The translations under genes were made by a program, and so were the position numbers. 64,000 bases of DNA from Desmonostoc muscorum LEGE 12446 (GTDB taxonomy: Bacteria; Cyanobacteriota; Cyanobacteriia; Cyanobacteriales; Nostocaceae). The stretch is from the NCBI RefSeq assembly GCF_015207005.2, contig NZ_JADEXS020000001.1:5541001-5605000 (forward strand), read 5' to 3'. The first letter of the stretch is position 1; each line of letters starts with the position of its first letter. Under the pieces are notes generated by a model. The model made no database searches, had not been told where the DNA came from, and was given only the letters and a program-made list of their open reading frames with translations. Positions 63,936-64,000 of this stretch are shown here, in pieces.

Positions 63936-64000
63936 CCAGAAATACCCACCCAAAAATAGTTGTGCAGGTTTGACTGAGGCAGAACTTACGCAACTGGCAC

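Overview
The window comes from a filamentous, heterocyst-forming cyanobacterium of the Nostoc/Anabaena group. The evidence is direct: four photosystem I genes (psaK, psaF, psaJ, psaL), hetZ followed by patU, many copies of the HIP1 octamer GCGATCGC, and dense short tandem repeats of the kind typical of Nostoc intergenic regions. Most genes are chromosomal housekeeping genes, with accessory pieces between them.

Layout. 1-3 kb: end of a phosphatase-like gene, psaK, a SufE protein and a serine-less alpha/beta hydrolase. 3.2-10.8 kb: a metal-homeostasis island with a PEP-CTERM protein and a COG0523 GTPase diverging from two Zur-type palindromes, a WD40 protein, znuC and znuA (no znuB nearby) and an SLH/OprB-type porin. 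11.2-14.7 kb: an RqcH/NFACT gene split by a complete 1,759-bp insertion sequence with 6-bp target duplications. 14.9-25.3 kb: a glycosyltransferase like sucrose-phosphate synthase, an RRM protein, a peptidase-dead M48 membrane protein, prfC, a DUF4870 protein and hemB. 25.8-28.5 kb: a nucleotide-sugar dehydrogenase plus glycosyltransferase operon with unusually high GC. 29.6-30.7 kb: a PIN-toxin remnant, two tiny overlapping genes and an XRE regulator. 31.4-37.9 kb: pdhB, secD, secF, small genes, a degenerate sensor kinase and tsaC. 38.3-44.6 kb: a 1,312-residue calpain-like protease with seven CARDB repeats, a small secreted protein, prmC and tic22. 45.4-52.8 kb: tRNA-Pro(TGG), an acetyltransferase, a two-ACT-like protein, a hydrolase, tsaD, psaF-psaJ-psaL, gmk and remA. 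53-57.6 kb: an AT-rich accessory segment. 57.7-64 kb: a catalytically dead transglutaminase-like membrane protein, the patU/hetZ operon and a tandem-repeat array.

The best candidate for an undescribed system is at 53.5-56.7 kb. A 724-residue protein joins an N-terminal pentapeptide-repeat solenoid to a C-terminal domain resembling diadenylate cyclase (DAC/DACNV-like), with altered catalytic motifs (DGP and RHN instead of DGA and RHR). It is arranged tail to tail, with overlapping stop codons, with a patatin-like phospholipase of the CapV type that keeps its Ser/Asp dyad. This looks like a sensor plus membrane-attacking effector. A Phd antitoxin with a nonsense-mutated ParE toxin lies next to it.

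A second theme is pseudoenzymes: the M48 protein, the transglutaminase, one alpha/beta hydrolase and the sensor kinase all keep their folds but lack key catalytic residues.

All calls come from reading the sequence and from remembered family features; no database search was run.
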